64,000 bases of DNA from Lota lota. Lineage: Eukaryota > Chordata > Actinopteri > Gadiformes > Lotidae. The notes beneath the pieces were generated by a model that did not search any database, was not told where the DNA came from, and saw only the letters and a program-made list of their open reading frames with translations. Below, piece after piece: positions 24,546 through 37,518 of this stretch. The stretch lies in the NCBI GenBank assembly GCA_026745465.1, contig JACYXH010000088.1:383001-447000 (forward strand), read 5' to 3'. A program made the position numbers and the translations under genes. Position 1 is the stretch's first letter; each line of letters opens with the position of its first letter.

Positions 24546-25652
24546 ATAGATATCTGCATGGAGGGACAGAGGCTCAGGAAACCAGGGAACAAGGAACAAT
24601 GTCATCTTTTGTAATCATCATTGGTAATGTCAACTCCAACACACTCATCCACAAATGAATGAGTTTAGTAGTAGCATAGAGACAGAGGAGGAACCAGCAT
24701 ATGTTTTATACATTTGTCTTTTATTTAATGGGGGATGGGTATTTTACTTTTTACTTGTTAGATTAATATTTACCAAATGGAGTACCTATTAAAGAAGTTC
24801 AGACTGGCTCTTTTGAAGAACTTGAACAAGAAAGAAGAACCTGACATTTATTTGAATTTAAACTGGGGGGGTTGTTCTCAAAGATTGAGGTGGCAAAGTC
24901 AAACTAATTGAAATAAAATCACCTGTAACACACACAAGATAAGAACCCTGCATTGCTGCATTGTTAAACAGGTGCATTCAAAGAAATATATATTGCAGAT
25001 TTAATTAACACACAAACTAGAGGTGAAGAGAACATTGCAAAAAGCACATGATTTCAAAATATAATATTCCACTTATGGAACAAATAATTCTTTATATTGA
25101 ACAATGTTATACTAATTAGCCATTGGTATACACATGGATGACGATTGTAATTAATTAAATCATAAGTCAAAAGTGTATGAACAAAAGTACATTACTTCAA
25201 ACCAAAAAGTAGGCCACTGTAGCCATTCATTGTACAGTGTGTTTACTAAAATGATAATTAGTAAATCGCATGTTATTACTTGTCTGATATGGATTGTCTC
25301 CATGTTTCCTTTGAACGATATTTACAACTGGCTGATATAATCTATGCTTGGGAGAACATCCACATATTCATGTTTTTGTTCCGCAGTGAATATCAGTCTG
25401 GCCTTGGCTGGGCACCAAGTGATTTCCAAATATGACACGGCCTTACGCGGCCTTACGTTGCTCTCCAGTTCAAAAAGCTCTTCTCTTCTGCTGAATCCGG
25501 ATGGAAGTAAAGCAAAAATATATTGTAATTGGAGAAAGGAATTGCGTGGAATTATCAGTTCAACTTTAAACATCGTTATTCAGCCTGTTTTGGATAAAAA
25601 CAGTACTTACTGCTCCGTAGATTGCTACACATTCTCTTGCCCCCCTCATGCC

Positions 25653-26166
25653 ATTTCTTCAACATGGACCCTATTTTCTGATAATCTTAGGTCTAAGGGA
25701 TTAATGCGAATATATGGAAAGGATCCTTACAGAGAAAAAAAGCGTCTTTACTTTTCGCTTTATCCAGTCTGTTTGTTTTTGTGTCCAAACAAGTCTTGCT
25801 CAATGAGAAGTCTCGCTTAATGAGAAGTCCCGCGATAGTTGAGTTGTTGCAAGAAGATAACGGAGGAAACGTGATTGAGAGCTGGAGAGAGGACAGCTTG
25901 TCGTGTTGGACTACAGAAAGCTTAGTTTATTGTTGTGCAACGCAACAACAACATTTCCGAGCGAGACTTCTCCTTGAGTGCGACTTGGTTGGAAACAAGA
26001 ACAAACAGACCAGATCAAGCGAAAGGTAAACTTGTATTTCTCTGTAGGGATCCTTTCCATAATGCAATAAAATAATCTGGCAAAGTGGCAAAAACAAGCA
26101 CTTTTAAAGCATTTAGTCGGTTACACCCAAAATGATCAGAAAAAAGGGTCCTGGTTGAAAAATCCA
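25653..26166. mobile_element. Foldback (long inverted repeat) element, about 510 bp
   Basis: The left arm (25653-25820) and right arm (25951-26166) are inverted, imperfect copies. Left has TGGACCCTATTTTCTGAT, GGAAAGGATCCTTACAGAGA and AGTCTGTTTGTTTTTGTGTC. Right has, in reverse complement, matching blocks around GGATCCTTTCC, CAGACCAGATCAAGCGAAA and ATGATCAGAAAAAAGGGTCC. The centre is unique apart from a short TTGTTG...CAACAA palindrome. A diverged relative of the left arm is at 57594. Open frames here are by-products of the element. Confidence 0.8.
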
Positions 26167-26601
26167 GATGTTCTCCTTTAATTTGATGCACCTTGTTCAT
26201 CATGAACTGAAACTCCCTCCCCAGAGCACTGATTAGTCCAAGCATTTTGAATTTTGGAGATCGAGGCCAGACCGATCCGCAGAGAGAAACAGAATGTGAA
26301 CTCATGAGATCAGGATGGTCTCACGAGGCTAGGTATAATCATCACCTTCAAGAATAACTGATAGCCCCGACCCCACCGGTCCCGGTTTCCTTCCAGCGCC
26401 TTCTCAGAAGACATGCTGAGACCTGGCCAAGAATTCATCATCATTTGTTTCCATGTCAGGCCATTACATTGTCTTCTAATGTTCCTCTATAGACAAGTGC
26501 TGTATTCTACTGCCTCAAGCAATGAAGGTCAAAAAGTGTTAATTGAGATGTAGGGTTTTTCACTCCTTACAGCTTGTAGATTTCAGAACGTTTTAGATAC
26601 T

Positions 26602-26604
<3 letters not shown>

Positions 26605-26654
<50 letters not shown>
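26605..26654. repeat. (AC)n microsatellite
   Basis: About 25 AC units, with CA-rich degenerate sequence continuing to 26765. Confidence 0.98.
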
Positions 26655-26657
<3 letters not shown>

Positions 26658-27099
26658 AGCATGTGCATGTGAGCATGGATATGCCTGTACACACAGACAC
26701 ACAAACACACACGTGCATATGAACACAAAGACACACGCATACACACACGCACATGCACACACACTATTGATTGTGAAATGACAGTAAAAAAATGAAATCA
26801 ATGTCTTCAAGGCTGCCAAAATGTTCTGAATTAAGTTCTTAAAAGTAGCAAAAGCGTGAAGAGTTACCAAGGACAAACTAAGTGTGTGATGCATTAATCA
26901 AGTCCTCGTGGAAAATAAAATAAAAAAGGTTTAAGATTGAAATATGTTCAACCTGTGACATTCCTGCCTGGCTTGAGTTGTAACCGCCAAATCAACCAAC
27001 TCCTCTTACTCAGGAAGTTAGAGGAAGAACATCATCTCTATAGGTGGCATAGGAAGATGTCGAATCACTATTTACTTTTTAGCTATTGGGCAGACACTA

Positions 27100-27245
27100 T
27101 CTTAGTGATTTCAGATACAGTTCATTAAGGAGTAGGTAGGCATCTTGCCCAAGGATATCAGCAGAAAGGCAACGGATATTGTGGATCAAACCTGGTATCG
27201 TTCAGTTGGGATTCGAAGACCCTAGTCACTACACTATCCTACCCC
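27100..27245 (-). mobile_element. tRNA-derived SINE
   Basis: The plus strand contains AGGCATCTTGCCCAAGGATA, GGGATTCGAAGACCCTAGTC and CACTACACTATCCTACCCC, the reverse complement of A-box head, B box and body. Well preserved at the head end. Confidence 0.8.
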
Positions 27246-27998
27246 TGAATAAACTTCCTTTGTCATTTTTTGAATGGCTTGCAAGTAATTTGGCAGATAT
27301 GTTTGATACATCCTTTAACTGATGTAGCAGGACTCAAGAACAGTTGTGTTGTGTTTTTTTATCTCAGTGGGGATGTAACAAAGTTCTGTAATTTATTACA
27401 CAAAATGGATCATGGAAGGCTTTCAGATGTTGAATCTTTGAATCAAATATCCCCTTATGGCGTCAAGAGAATTCATCAAATTCATTAATCAAAACGCCAC
27501 ACTGAGTTGAAAATTAAACCAGCTACTCATTGACAACAAATCAATCTAATACAACAACATTGTTTATGCATTGTTCAGCCAAATAGCAAACCTTTGATAC
27601 CACTGAGCCATTACAATGTCTTGTTGAACAGCCTCTTGTAACCAAACAGTGAGAATCAATCAAACGGGTACCATAGAATTATTCATCAATTCAACATATC
27701 AATACAGATATCACCATAGAATACATTTACATTTAGAGATAAATTATGGAAATTCTGTCTCGGTAGGTTGTTTGGTTTGGTTCTTTGTAAGAATTACTAA
27801 ATAGAAGGAGTGGTTTTCAGGAAAGATTTTAAAAAAGGAAGACAATGCAGGAATTGAAGAATGGACTGTCGCTCACCTTTGAATCACTGGCATGCCTTTG
27901 CCAAACCAGAGTTCAACCGGGATATTAACACCCATCTCCCTGGGAGAGTGTTTGACATCTACTGTACGAGTTGAGTTCTCATTACTGGTAACAGCGAT

Positions 27999-28075
27999 GC
28001 AGATTGCAACTGGTTAGTTGCAATCTGCAACCTCAACGCTAGATGCCAATAAATCCTACACACTGCAGTTTAAAC
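27999..28075 (-). repeat. Dispersed repeat with 12-bp hairpin
   Basis: GCAGATTGCAAC and GTTGCAATCTGC form a perfect 12-bp stem with a 6-nt loop (27999-28028). Read on the minus strand it begins AAACTGCAGTGTGTAGGATT and goes on to GGCATCTAGCG. A second copy of that start (AAAGGTGTAGTGTGTATGAT...GGCATCTAGCC) is at 32567-32610 on the plus strand. Confidence 0.7.
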
Positions 28076-28651
28076 GTTTATTTTAATAAAGCTTCAAAAA
28101 GCAAAACAATAATGGACAATCGACGATGTCAGTTGCCGTGGGCTCCACTCACTGGTCAGAGGCAGACTCTGTTACGGCAGAGTCTTGTTTCTTATGGAGC
28201 GGTCAACACATGATCAGCGTTTTGAACCATTCCTTCCTGGTGCATAGAATATTTGTGCAGGTGGGCACTGAGCCTCAACCTTGACTAGAGCATTATGTTA
28301 TTCTAAATTAAATATACAAACGTTGACATGGAACATCGAGCTGTCAATTGAAAAACAACAAAACTAACAACTCAAATGAGGATGTAATGTAACAAAGCCA
28401 ATGCTACACTTAACCTAGGTGGCTGCCACACTCCACCTAGGTGACTTTTACTGGGCTCCTCATAGACAAGGATGCAGGGCGGTGATGTTGGAAAACCGGT
28501 TTATTTTAAAAGTTTGTAGACAATTATACATAACCTGGTGCTCCATGTTGCCATGCAGGAGATCTCCCTGAATGTGTGTGTGGTGATGGCTGGTTTAACA
28601 TGTGCACATTGTGCTCAATGTGCAACAGGTGTGCAGCCTCACCCAGTCCCA

Positions 28652-29032
28652 CCCTGCATTCCAACACCCATACTACCATACTATTTAGTATGCCAGAAAA
28701 ATATTTAGTACGTCCCAATACATAGTATGGAAAATGCAGTAGGCCAAAAATACCAGGATGTTGTACTATATCCGGTCGCATTTCGCAGTATGCAAGCCGG
28801 CATGCTTTTTTGGCTATTCTGCCCCACAATCCTCTGCGCAGCATAAGATAAGTCACATCGACTGAGCCCGTGAAAGTCGATGGGTGGCACTACAGGTGTG
28901 TGAATCAGTGAAATCCCCTGTAGTATGTCCCAATTGTATGCATACTGTGTGCAACAGTACGTACTTTGTAAGGATAGCTGCAGTACATATTACAAGTAAA
29001 AAATAAAAAAGTATGTGATTTGGAACGCAGCC
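28652..29032. mobile_element. MITE with 'CTGCGTTCCAAAT'-type ends, Harbinger-like
   Basis: The left end is CCCTGCATTCCAACACCCAT. The reverse complement of the right end is GGCTGCGTTCCAAATCACAT. Both are followed inward by ATACTA-rich DNA (TACTATTTAGTATGCC; AGTACATATTACAAG). Length (about 380 bp), TIRs and lack of coding match a family abundant in teleosts. The Harbinger assignment is from memory. Confidence 0.6.
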
Positions 29033-31055
29033 TCGGAGTCTATCGGTCTGGCTCGGGCCAGGTGAGGCTGCTTAAACCAGACATCATCCACACACATTCC
29101 ACAAGTGTTTTTTGTTGTTGTTTTGGTTATGGCAGTTGTATGTCATCCCCTGCTGTTGCCTTGGCAACACCGCGGTATTGCTATAGCCCTATTGGATGTT
29201 CAAGGATGTTTTGCATTCCAACAGCCTTGGAATTATTTTATCTTTAATTTACCCATTTACCTATTTCCCTTGTTCCACGTTAACCAAGCCACTGAGCCGT
29301 CTGGCCGTATATTGAGCACAACATTTTACGAATTCACTGGGGGGAAAAAAGGAAGCCGTGAGACAATGTAATTAACCTTAAGGCCAAACTGTCTTTGGGA
29401 TGAAATTGGAAGTTTCTTGTTTTATTTAAGAAATAAGATATGGGGGGTGAATAATGTAGGGCTGTAGAGATGCATAATGAGGCGTACGAACCGTCCATGG
29501 ATGTGAGGGGAAAAAGGAGCCCTCTCAGCAGGATGAGAAAGGGGAATTTCAATCAGCGCCTCAGGATAGCGCTCAAATATTCAGATCAGCCTTAAACTAT
29601 TCCTATTGTATATTAAACGCTAGGGGCTAGCTTGATGGCCATAACGGTTATCTTGATGGCTGCTAATAACTGTAAAAGGCGATAGTATAGCAGTGATTAC
29701 AGTTTTTATGTGATAAACAAAAAAACATCCACACCATGATACATTAAATTAACATTCGCACTGCTGGTTTGTGATGTAATGATGATATTCTGCTATAAGA
29801 ATATGACATAGCATTTAAATATATGACTAGGCATATTCTACAATCTCAATGGGCAAAACAAGCTGTAATTCAAATGTAAACTCATAAATCATTAATTTCA
29901 GAAATGCAGAGTAATTTAATGTAGTGAATGTCTAACATTTCCATTAAGATGTGTACATTTAGTTAAATCAGCAACTATTTATATTCCATGCTTACTATAT
30001 TAGAGTTAATGTTATTACACACTTAATACTCAAAATGTTCTGCTGTGATTATATTAATTTGCTGATGTATTACATATCCATTGTTCTCTACTTTATTGCC
30101 CACTTGTTTTACACTTTCATCAACCTAATCAGTAACAATGTTATAACACCATTTTAACTCATTTGAGTTTTTATACCTAATCTTGAAAGTGTCTGTTAGA
30201 CTTCAACTGATGCCTGGCTTCCATTGTATTCCCCCAAGACACATTTTTATCACAGTCTGGGATTCTCAATGTTTGTTTACTACTCCCAGGACAAGATCAA
30301 GAGCTCTTACGAAAGAGCTGTATTAATCACTGAGGGAATAAATTCAAGTCATTACGTGGTACGTTTACCTCACAAAAGAAAGTAACAGATGATCAAGGTC
30401 TAAAATGTATGTTATTCTCCCCCCAATTTATTAAACTAAAAATATTGTTAAAAATGTATCAATTAAATAAGAGTCCATGCCATTCACATTGGAAAAGCAC
30501 AATGCTTATTATCTTCTCCCTAAGACAATGCAGGGTCTGGACGCTCACGGCCCAGCTCTGAAGCATGCAGCAATCGGGCCCGATGATTCAGCCAGAGTGC
30601 TCTCTCTCTCTCACGGTCTCTCTCTCGCTGTCTCTCTCCCATCATCCCTTCCCCTGCCTTACCAGCGCCAGCTCTAAATCCTTGGCCCTGCCTGATAAAA
30701 TATTTAAGATCCTCCATGATTAAAGTGCATCCGCCTCACCTTGGCAGAAAATCCATTAACCCCCGGGAGAATCAATTCAATTGATTTCAATGATATAGGC
30801 TGAAAATTGTGCATGGGGAGGGATGGACACAAGGTGAAGGTGTAGAGAGGGGCAGGGTAGGGAGTGGTAGTGGTGGGGCTGGGGGGTTGGGTTGGTCGAT
30901 ATGAGGGAGAGGAGAAAACAATAGACGGGGGAGGGAGGGGGGTAGCAAGAGGACATCACTCAGGGGCACATTGTTGCTCACATGGCTAAGAAGGTGTAGA
31001 GCCAGAGCAGTGCCTTGTCATGAAACACAGTGTGTTCCTGCTGCACGCCACAAAG

Positions 31056-31159
31056 CATCACTCAGTACAGAATGTTTGGGAGGAGCTGGGGCTACACCTC
31101 TGTGTAGCCCCAGCTCCCAGTCCCAGCTCCTCCCAACCATTCTGTACAGAGTGATTCAT
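31056..31159. repeat. Long hairpin: 42-nt left arm, 13-nt bulge in right arm
   Basis: The left arm (31056-31097) contains GGAGGAGCTGGGGCTACAC. The right arm (31102 on) starts GTGTAGCCCCAGCTCC, has a 13-nt insertion that repeats CAGCTCC, then continues TCCCAACCATTCTGTACA. The loop is four bases. About 39 of 42 arm positions pair. Confidence 0.92.
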
Positions 31160-33043
31160 GCATTCACCTGACAGCAGGAAGTACCTTTCAACAGATGTGT
31201 AAAATGGGTGCACGGTACAGAATGGTTTGTGTGAGCACTACATCCACTCATCGTCACCGTTACCATAGTGATGGGACAACGCACGTCCTGACGACTTCAT
31301 CCATATCTTTGCACACATTGCACAAGTTTAGGGAAATGTGCCATCAGTATCTTTTCTGGCATTTTTCTGTAATGCCAAAGTCACAGTTTTGATATGTGTC
31401 CTCCCCCCCCCCCCCTTCCCCCGCCCACGCCCCCGATATTGTTTACAGTTGCATTTGAGGGAGAAACCAGTTTTTATCTATAACTACAGGAGAGTGGGTG
31501 TAAGTCTGTGGTGACAAGCTGAGGTAATAAAAATAGCTACCCTTAGAGGAACAGTAACTTATACGGGGCCTTACTTGTCTTTATACAGAGTATTAATTTG
31601 TCTCATTCAATAACATTGCTACTCTATACACAGCAGACAGAGCAGAAACAGCCTTACCCATAGAATATCCATCTAGTTGCTTGTTATTGTAATGTTATTA
31701 AGTGTAGTAAGTTATTTACATCTCTTGGCGACACGAAACTATACATATTATATGAAGACACTGGTGCATAGTGTATTGTGAAAATAACCACCAGCTCGTT
31801 TGAGCTCCTGTCAGGTGTGAAAGTGTATAGGGATCGGTTTTGTACATGTTTTATTTTGTTATGTTAATTGTACAGTCTGCAAAATGCTTTGTTTCAACGA
31901 TATTATAATATTTTTTTCCATATTTGTTGAGTCATTGTTGCTTGCATTTTGAGCTACAAAGAGCATGTACCATTTTATAGAGCTATAGAGAAAAAGGTAT
32001 AATTATAACAATTACAAAATATAATATAACATTTGATAGTTGGGACATCCATATCTGTATTTTATAATTTTCTACTAATGTTTGAGTCATTTTGAAATGT
32101 TATTTCCCCTTATAAGGCTGAATATTAATAAACCTAGGGGCTTTTTGATCATTCTGTGTGCTGTGAATTTGTAAGATTTGGTCAATCGCTCTGGAAAAGA
32201 TTGGACAGAAGGTATCTTTACCAAACCGCTCCTTTCGGTATCTTTATTAGCCCTAGGTCTAGTTATAAATAGTATCACCAGTTCATGGACTGGCATAATT
32301 GATTTGTCTAGGCCTTAACAAGCATAGATTGACTTGAAGCTTGTTCATTAGCGCATTAGACATTATAATATTTGTCCATTTTCTTTCCACTATTTTGAAC
32401 ACGGCAACAATTCTACCAATGGCCATCCATTGGAGCAATCCTACATCCTACAATCTGAGATGAAGGTTAGGATTTCCCCTTGAATTAAAGGAAAGCAGGT
32501 GATAAAGATGTCACAAGCTGTCAAGCAGTCTCGCCAGTAAAGCAAGGATTTTAACAGACTGTTCTTAAAGGTGTAGTGTGTATGATTTAGCGGCATCTAG
32601 CCGTGAGGGTAGAAGCAAGAGGTGCTTTAAGTGATAGATTTAATTCTCTCTCAAACTATATGTCAGCTGAACATATGCTTGTTCAAGTCTATTAGAATAC
32701 AACAGCTTTTTATTGTCTGATGAATCTTTGTTTTCTTCAAAAGCTCCAGTCTAATCATCTGTGCACCTTAGGAAGCATCAGCCTGTTGCTTACCAGTCCA
32801 TGCCTAGGTTAATCTACCTATTCATTGTCTGCTTCACACAGATTGGTGGGCTAAGAGTAGGCTAGACTCGCAGCTTACTGCTCTGAGTTTGGTGTAGGTT
32901 GGTATGCCCACACACATGCACACGCACACCGCACACATGGGTTGGTACACCCACACATAACTCATTCACATACACACAAATCACACACACGGGCTGGTAC
33001 ACCCACACATCATGCATTCTCATTCAAACACACAAACACACAC

Positions 33044-33044
<1 letters not shown>

Positions 33045-33091
<47 letters not shown>
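33045..33091. repeat. (AC)n microsatellite
   Basis: About 23 units. Degenerate CA-rich repeats with a 'GGTTGGTACACCCACACAT' motif recur upstream at about 32940 and 32995. Confidence 0.97.
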
Positions 33092-33094
<3 letters not shown>

Positions 33095-33100
33095 AAATAG

Positions 33101-33671
33101 ATGAAGGCTCAGGAGCATTTTCAGGACTTTGTAAAGGTGAGTTTCAGTTGTGAATGGCTTTCCTTTGTGCAAACCACCCTTGCCATATTATCTGGCAGCA
33201 GGCAAATGTCAACTTGCATTTGAGCTCAAGCAATAGCAAAGGCACTTCAAATTACATTTACCATTACCAGACAGTACACAGGAACAGACTTTGGGAGCAG
33301 CACATTAAATTAGGCAATTCAAAACCAAGTCATTTATTTACTCAACTTGGTTTATTTTTTACATTCACTTACTATTCCAGTCTCTCTTGTGCTCAGACAC
33401 AGACCGCATCGCCAGGCAGACAAAACCAGCCAGCTTCTTATTACAACATCTCTTTTCCATGAGTGAGCAGCAGCATGCATTATATAGCACAGTATTCTCC
33501 CACCTCTCCTTGTGGATCATCTTCTCAGACAGAAGGACTCCTGACAGCACCCCCTCACTGACCTGTCTAATGAAGAGGGTTTCCCCAGCTACACCAGGGG
33601 ACCCCACACCAGTCCTTGAGCCCTCATACTCCCAGAAGAAGTCTGGGTCTCCAGAAACTAATAAGGCCTAA
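33101..33671 (+). other. Tentative two-exon open model, 108 codons, family unknown
   Basis: ATG at 33101 starts 12 codons (MKAQEHFQDFVK) up to a consensus donor AAAG|GTGAGT at 33136/33137. An acceptor with good pyrimidines (ACTTACTATTCCAG) ends at 33380. From 33381 the same frame is open for 96 codons to TAA at 33669-33671, including SLLCSDTDRIARQTK, SLTCLMKRVSPATPGDPTP and YSQKKSGSPETNKA. Phase 0 agrees on both sides. Cautions: the opposite strand is also open over the second segment and has its own GTAAGTGA donor at 33372, and I recognise no homologue. Confidence 0.2.
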
Positions 33672-36657
33672 GCCCTGACACAGAGACACAAACATACAAG
33701 CACAACTTTTATAACGCTCTTTTTAAAGTTGTATCTGTTTTTTGTTTTAGTTGTTTGAAATCATATCATGTTCCTTATGTTGTAATAAGAAAATGATGAC
33801 ATATAAATGTGTGCAATTAGAATACAGTATTTCTATTCAGATTATGATTAATTTATTGATCTTGGGGAAAATAGTTTCTGTTACAATTGCTCTGATCAAG
33901 ATAATATAAAATAAAAAGTATAATAAATGTAATTACAAAATGTAAATCACAAGGATGATAAGACAATACAATAGAGAAATGTGCATATGTACAAAATAAT
34001 GTCTGTATGTAAATATGGAAAATGTTCATATGAAAATGTGCATGATAATGTAGATATGATATTCAGATACATTAAATATACATAACTACAAATTGTCTCA
34101 TGCAAATGCTGAGCTATTGTACATATTGAACATTATGCATGTTTGTTGTTGAATGGTACCAAAAAAATTGAATTCATGTTAAAATGGTAGAGCGGCAAAG
34201 TGAGTATGTGCGTAGTTTGGTTAATTTAAGAATAGAGCTATACTGGGATAGTGTAGGTAGTTGCATATAAACATGAAAACGTGATCAGGAAGCCAAAAGA
34301 AAATGTTAGATCTTCAATGGCACTACAGGTAAAATTAAATAGGATATATTTGTTGTGTGTATCCCTGAGCAGTGCTTCCCCTTCATCCATACAGCAGCAG
34401 TACTGCGCCACTGCTGGATTACTAGTGCCACTGCAGGCATGCAAAAAAAGCTAACATTATTTTAATTTTCTAATACAAAATGACGTTGGCCGCATTATTT
34501 TCTTACATAATGTATATGGATTCATTCCAGATGACAACATGCTATAAGTCAAAGTATTAATTTGGTATACTCTAGATATTCAAGCTGACCTATGAGGGGC
34601 TGTCTCACTTGTTGTCTTTGAGGTGTGCAGTGTGGTGCTGTGTGGCGCATGCTGTCTGTTGTGCTTAGATCTTTCCTCAGTGTGAGTATCTCTAAATATT
34701 TGTATTTGTGTCAAGGAGGTTTCGTCTGTACTCCTTCCCTTCAGTTGCGAGTGTGTGATATGATTGGTCAATATCAGCTGGTTGGATGACAGCTGCTGGT
34801 TCCAGTATTGATTAAAACTAATATTTTGGATAATTTTTGATCCCATGAGATCATAGAGCATGATCATGGGCTGACACAAACAGCAATTTACCATGCATCT
34901 TCAATTAGACAATGGGTGTACATGATTCTTATAGGGAAACTTTCCCATTGTGGGGCGTAACCACAAAGGAAACAAATGTGAATGGAATGACCATGGTGGA
35001 GAGTTAAGGATTGGCCATGGCTGAAGCCTGCAATGGTGGGCAAGTAAATTTGCAATACACCATGGGGGGAAGTGGACATGTCTGCAAGGATGCAAGACAA
35101 CTAAAGAAATCCACACAATAAAGAAGTCTGGAGATTGCTATGGTCTTAGTATCATGGCTACTGTGGCAATGCAAATTCTAACTAACTTAACATCATTCAA
35201 TTGGATAGAGGAAGGGAGCTATCTCTAGGTGCAAGGAGAATTTATACAAATGCCTTTTAAATTAAATCATTTGTATATCATTTGATCTTTCAGATGAATT
35301 GTTCAACTACAAATATTCGTACTCCTGCAATTGGATGCTTTGTTCTTCATGTAGCGGTGACATAGGCTTCGATGACCTGTTGTATCTTTTCTGATGCTGT
35401 TATAGGTGGACTCTCCTGGTGCAAGCATCTCTGTGGCAAACCACCCTGGGCTGTAAGCTGTCAATTGGAGTGTTCCAATACTCAATGAGACTCAGATAGG
35501 GGTCTCTCTGATCAGCTTTGGCCTTTCCATAATTGCTTTGGCAATAGTACGGACTGCTTGTCAAGCTCACTGTCAGGCTTGCACTTTTCTATGCCCATGT
35601 GACCTGCATGGATTCAGGCCAGGTTGGGACGATGATTTTCTCACCCTTGATTATGATGTCATTCATCTGTGAAAGTTTATCTCAAGCTTAAGTTCAACTC
35701 GTTATTGTTCCACTCCAATTCCACTGTGATAGACTCCAGTTACAATGTTGTTATTTTTTTCCTTTTCTTGCAATCAGTCATCTAGAATAGTGTGTGTGTG
35801 TTTTTATTTATTTAATGCATACATTTAAACTTTGCACTATTGACAAACCACCTTTTGCATTTTATGATAATTTGAAGTACCCCCATATGTTCAAAGCCGT
35901 TTGTCTTAATTGAAACTTAAGTGGGTCTTGTTTCCAATGAGAGCACTTACAACAACGCTGCCATACAGCCACACTATAACTTCCAGCAGTGATCAAAATC
36001 GTCCATTGCCACCCATTAAATTAAACAAAGAAAAACCTAAAATCGAAACGTCCGATGTGTGTTGTCCTTTCTACTACGCTATAGAGCATAAAGACAAAAA
36101 GTAACACAACAAGTGACTTAATAATAGAAAGTAGCCTACATAGTTGTGCAGAACAGAAGCAACAGTATTATTATTTTCCTTTTTTATTTAGCTTAATCTA
36201 GAGCTGCCTTTAAAGGCTCCTGTATCAAATCCATTAACTAATGACCACCCACCCCTCCCCAATTCCCCATTATCAAGAAAATAAAACATAGAAACCACAG
36301 CAGCCATTTGTAGATTAAGACAAAACATTAAGCTAACATCGCTGTGCTAGTCATTATCAGCAGAAACCACGGGAATGTCTCAACACAGGGGCTATGACCA
36401 AGACGAGATACAGCTCAAGCTAATGGTGTTTTTCTTTATCTCTCTCCAAGCATCAGAACAGGACACAACAAAGATATGACTAGAAGAAAAGGCCAGAGCT
36501 GTATCACTGGAGGACCTGGGAGGGCCCACAGAGGCTAATCATCACCCCGCTGTATGAGTTGTAGAATCACGCTAGAAGAAGCACAACTAGCGTCCTATAT
36601 ACACTGTCATATGGATCATAACCTCATCAACAAAATCTGCACTGCAATTACTATTTA

Positions 36658-36836
36658 ATCATTTAGGAGGTGCTTTTATCAAAAGTGATATGGAGTGAAT
36701 TCAGATACATGCCATGATGGAGCATGGGGGGCAAGGAAATCCTGCTCAAGGATACCTACAGGTAGGTTTTGGACATTGGGGTTCGAACACAGTTCGGCTG
36801 GGACTCAAAGACCTTAACTACACTATCATGAACCCC
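36658..36836 (-). mobile_element. tRNA-derived SINE, near full length
   Basis: The plus strand begins with tail (AGGTGCTTTTATCAAAAGTG, AGTGAATTCAGATACATGCC), then CTGCTCAAGGATACCTACAG, GGGGTTCGAACACAGTTCGG, and ends CTACACTATCATGAACCCC. This copy links the tRNA-like head to the tail seen alone elsewhere. Confidence 0.85.
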
Positions 36837-37518
36837 AATTGACAGATACTGTAGCTAGTCCTGACTATAAATACACCATGGGAAAACCAACACAGGCATA
36901 AAGAAATGCATGATGGAAACAACACAAAACATTTATAACGGTGATATTTAAATTTTAAAACAGCATAACCAAATGGCTGCCAGCAGCGCCACATGTTTAT
37001 CAAAACATGTCTCAATTAAATCCACAAGTGTCATTGTTACAATGAATATTGATCGAGCTGATGTACATCAAAGAAAACACCAGATAAACAGTTTGTTGTG
37101 TATGACTCATTTAGTAGGCCAAGCTTTGATTCACTTTAGCCTGCCTTGATTTGCGATAAGCTAGCCTCCTCAAAGTGAATCCAATATAAATCTCAGAGAT
37201 TCCCTAAAGAAGGACGTGCACGAGGACATAATTACTTTCTAACCAAAAATCAATCATCCCAGATTGGACCAAGGCTAACGACTTCAGCGTTATTGTTACC
37301 ACACACTAGAGAAGCATAAGATCACTATATCTGTGTTATGGTATCTATTGTGTAACACAGTACAATACAAAATACAGTATATCTGACATGTTCATAGACT
37401 CTTCAGCTATTGGAGGAGTTTGCTTGTTCAGAGGCACTCCACGATTCCCTGAGCTAAAGCTGTCTGGTCGTAGCTGGGCCTGCTGGGATGATCCTCATTG
37501 TTCTGGAATCCAGGCTTT

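Larger units (their letters stand above)
21346..31000. other. Upstream non-coding DNA, repeats and no supported gene
   Basis: Upstream of inpp4b on its strand. Holds two plus-strand SINEs, a possible dispersed repeat at 23650-23960, a foldback element, a (AC)n, a minus-strand SINE at 27100, a MITE and GC/AT-balanced blocks near 29500 and 30600 that look conserved. Regions 24550-25600 and 29660-30420 are AT-rich with nothing I can support. Confidence 0.6.

Noticed and set aside
25344..25820. 158-codon plus-strand open frame
   Set aside because: Its second half lies in the left arm of the foldback element and its first half is unrecognised; no splice or homology support.
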